Assembly: GCA_050084515.1 (NCBI GenBank)
Contig: CM114272.1
Span: forward strand, 28,334,001 to 28,398,000
Reading direction: 5' to 3'
Length of the DNA: 64,000 nt
DNA from: Blasia pusilla
Lineage: Eukaryota > Marchantiophyta > Marchantiopsida > Blasiales
Part shown: in pieces, positions 61,298 to 64,000 of the stretch
Layout of the letters: each line of letters starts with the position of its first letter
Position numbering within the stretch: position 1 is the stretch's first letter
Translations under genes and position numbers: made by a program
The notes under the pieces: model-generated
What the model saw: the letters and a program-made list of their open reading frames with translations, nothing else
Database searches by the model: none
What the model was told of the DNA's origin: nothing

Positions 61298-63226
61298 CGA
61301 GGAGATCGGGAGAGACACCCTTGGACTTCTTGGGATGTTTTGCAAATACGCAAGGAGATGATAGCCAAAACATCGAGTGCGGTTTCGGGCACTGCACGTG
61401 GAGGAGATCAGAGTTTGCAGTTGGATGCAGGAGAGCGGCCGAGTGTTGTTGTTCGAGATGGGGTTGCATCATAGCAACCACCGATACCCGCGCCGGAGAG
61501 TCCTACCGTAGTCACGATGGAGTCTTGGAAGCCAGATATGGGCCCTAAGTTGACAGGAGGAGAGTGGCGCCGAATACATCAGTTCCTCAGGAGCTATAGG
61601 AGCTGCTTTACGTTTAGCATGGAGGATTTGGGTACGCTGAAGGGATCGGGGATCCGCATTGAGTTGTCGAGTGATACGCCGATCTTCCGAAGACCCTACA
61701 GGTACAGTGATATGGAGAGGGCTCTGATTCAGAGTAGGAGCCAGGACTTGGTCAGAACAGGACTAGTGGAGATGTCGCATGGGGAGTATGCATCTACCAC
61801 TGTCATGCCCGCCAAGAAGGATGTGCATGGCAAGTGGACGGATAGGCGGATGTGTGGGGATTATCGACCTATCAATCGGCAGACGAAGTCCAATAGGTAT
61901 GCCATGCCCACCCCTAAGGAGATCTTTGATGCGATTGGTCACGCAAAGGTCTTTAGCTCATTGGATTTGCGAGCCGGATACTATCAGCTGCCTATCAGAT
62001 TGGAGGATAGGCAGAAGACGGTATTTTGGGGCATCGATCCTCATGGGAAGGATTGTTTGTACCAGTGGCGGTTCTTACCATTTGGGTTAAAGAACGCCCC
62101 GGCTGAGTTTCAGAGGGTGATGGATAGGATCTTGGCTAATCTGGATTTTGCTAGGTGTTATATTGATGATATCGTAGTCTTTAGCGCCACGGTTGAGGAG
62201 CATGAGCGACATCTAGAGGAGGTGTTTCGACGATTGCAATTACATGGGCTGAAGCTACATCCAGGCAAGTGCATGTTCTTCTACGACCAGATTGAGTACT
62301 TGGGTCATACGATGTACCTAGGGGGCCTTGGTGTTCAGCAAACAAAGATAGAGGCTATCTCACGCATTCCACACCCTACAGATGTGAGCCGGGTTCGCGC
62401 ATTCATGGGATTGGCGAACTTCTATCCACGATACATCAAGGGATTCATTTCGATTGCGAAGCCACTGACCTTGCTGACCAAGGTGGATCACGAGTAGCAC
62501 TGGGGGGATGAGCAGGAGCGAGCATTTTAGTTGCTCAAGGATAGGTTGACGTCTGGGCCCATCTTGAGGAGACCGATAAGGGGGCGTCCTTTCTAGTTGC
62601 ACACAGATTGGAGCATGTTGGGGCTTGGAGCGGTGCTCACCCAGCATGATGATGAGGGTAGAGAGTTCATGGTGGCTTACGCTAGCCGCTCGAACAACGC
62701 TGTAGAGTCGAAGTACAGCTCGTATTAGGGTGAGTGCTTGGCTGCGGTCTGGGTTGTCGCGTATTTCAGGTGTTACTTATTCGGCAACCCCTTTACCATC
62801 ATCACTGATCATCAACCAATGAAGTGGTTGATGGAGTCCGACAAGCTTACAGGGAAGCTTGCGAGATGGGCTCTGTTGTTGTAGGAGTATGATTTTCAGG
62901 TGGTACATAGACCTAGGACGCTCAACCAAGATGCAGATGGGTTGAGTCAGCACTCATGCCCGAGTCAGCGAGACGCGACTGGAGCTCGATGGCATGGAGA
63001 GAGTGATGAGGATTCGGTGCCAAGATGGCATGCGTCAGCCTATTTAGGCATGTTGGCTATGGAGAGCCAAAGTGTGGAGACTTTGATGGCGAGGTCTAAA
63101 GGAGAGTCCTTGGATCCCGAGGCCAGTGAGGAGACGACAGGTGGTCGAGATATTCATGATGATGGAGTAGTCTTGGAGTACCTTCGTGTCAGCAGCGTTG
63201 CGAGCACTGTGGGTGCTAGAGAGTGA
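61298..63226 (+). pseudogene. Family B reverse transcriptase and RNase H
   Basis: A long open stretch from 61517 to 62497 contains the RT blocks in order: EMSHGEYASTTVMPAKKD, then MCGDYRPINRQT, FSSLDLRAGYYQLPI, FLPFGLKNAPAEFQ and the active site CYIDDIVVFSATVEEH, then FFYDQIEYLGH. It continues in the same frame into RNase H (LHTDWSMLGLGAVL, AYASRSNNAVE, TDHQPMKWLM, HRPRTLNQDADGLS) despite TAG stops at 62495, 62528, 62594, 62726 and 62882. An upstream part (61298-61516) has one TAG at 61472. RT copies the element RNA into DNA and RNase H removes the RNA strand. The frame matches that of the methyltransferase across the CACTA insert. Dead copy. Confidence 0.93.
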
Positions 63227-64000
63227 GATCGGATCCTACAGCGGGCCAGACGGTTCCGTTGGGAGGAGACACATGTTTTGAGGGTTTGGGAGGATGGCAG
63301 AGTACGCGTAGTGCCGCATCCTTTGCAGAGAGCACGACTAGTGCAAAGCATGCCCACGAGGAGTTGGGTCACTTTGGGGTGAAGCAAACGTCACAACTTG
63401 CTCAATTCAGTATTGGTGGCGAGGCATGCACTGCGGCGTTCAGCGATTTGTTGCCAGGTGCATGGTGTGTGATCGGGTCCGAGCATCGTTCAATGCTCCG
63501 ACTCCACAGTTGCATCCATTACCGATCATGGGCTTAGGGTATAGATGGAGTTTGGATTTTTCAGGACCTTTGCCTTTGACAGAGCGTCACAGTCGTTATG
63601 TGTTGGTGATGGTCGAGCACTTCTCGAAGTGGATCGAGTTGGTTGCATTGCCTGACAAAGCGAGTGAGTCAGTAGCTTATGCCTTCCTTGACAGAGCGCT
63701 GAGTCATTATGGCGCACCGGCTGAGGTGTTGACAGACCAGGGTATTGAGTTTCGAGGTGAGTTCTAAGCCTTGTGTGATCAAGCGGTGATTGACCACCGC
63801 ACGACTTCGCGAGATCATCCCGAGGCGAATGGATTAGCGGAGAGAGTTGTGCAGACGGTGAAGAGGGGTTTACGCAAGTATGGCTTGCAGAGAGGTCACC
63901 TAGGAGATTAGGACCTCCAATTTCTATGGTTGGCGATGGGATACAGATTCAGCAGGCAGGCATCCTTAACGTCTTTTTTCACCGTACTTGCTACTTTATG
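63227..64000 (+). pseudogene. Family B integrase, truncated by window edge
   Basis: A zinc-binding N-terminus is recognisable across a frame change (HEELGHFGVKQTSQL, then CMVCDRVRASFNAP). The DDE core follows: YRWSLDFSGPLPL, LTDQGIEFRGEF and HPEANGLAERVVQTVKRGL supply the Asp, Asp and Glu. TAA at 63765 and TAG at 63909 fall where Gln is usual. The C-terminal tail is outside the window, so I cannot tell whether it ends in a chromodomain, a PHD finger or neither. Confidence 0.9.

Noticed and set aside
61472-63911. Reassignment of TAG to glutamine in this genome
   Set aside because: TAG closes the two DUF1279 terminal exons, and the excess of TAG is confined to decayed transposon sequence, so mutation explains it better than a changed code.

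Overview
This window is nuclear DNA of a land plant. It has two spliced plant-type genes with GT-AG introns, plant Ty3/gypsy chromovirus, Ty1/copia and CACTA elements, long (CT)n microsatellites and AT-rich intergenic spacers. I cannot name the species. The short introns of the two host genes make a small-gene, repeat-rich genome likely, perhaps a seed-free plant, but that is inference.

Layout. 1-1916: the 5' end of a Ty3/gypsy element on the minus strand (LTR, primer binding site, decayed gag) that runs off the left edge. 1917-3160: an unclassified GC-rich island full of short palindromes. 3161-5978: AT-rich spacer with three small tandem duplications. 5979-12990 (minus): a complete 17-exon anoctamin/TMEM16-like membrane protein gene, the best-supported host gene. 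12991-17070: spacer with no gene I can support. 17.1-27.2 kb: a retrotransposon nest. It holds gag debris of a second Ty3 family ('family B'), a complete chromovirus ('family A', 18794-26147) with 5-bp target duplication CTTAT, and an integrase tail that carries a PHD finger. 27.2-30.0 kb: spacer. 30051-31916 (plus): a DUF1279 (FAM210-like) gene with two tandem, intact, alternative last exons. 31.9-38.5 kb: AT-rich spacer with a copia gag relic and two strong inverted repeats. 38.6-40.5 kb: family B gag debris next to a decayed family A copy. 40.6 kb to the right edge: a family B Ty3/gypsy element, split by a 14.7-kb CACTA DNA transposon at 46618-61293.

The most unusual object is the family B element. 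Between protease and reverse transcriptase it encodes a cytosine-5 DNA methyltransferase domain (about 45.5-46.6 kb). Its motifs are in the canonical I-IV-VI-VIII-X order, and the catalytic-loop Pro-Cys reads Pro-Tyr. If the CACTA element and one copy of its 3-bp target duplication are ignored, the methyltransferase and reverse transcriptase lie in the same reading frame, so the methyltransferase is part of the pol polyprotein and not a neighbouring gene. Nearly all premature stops in this copy are TAG where a Gln codon is expected. This is the signature of C-to-T decay at CAG, the plant CHG methylation context, so the element appears to have been silenced and eroded by methylation. A separate fragment in the window, possibly of the same broad lineage, joins a PHD finger to integrase.

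The CACTA element carries a TNP2-type transposase, a second multi-exon gene of the plant En/Spm type, terminal and subterminal repeats, and host-derived pieces (a saposin-B-like fragment and a coiled-coil fragment) in antisense orientation.
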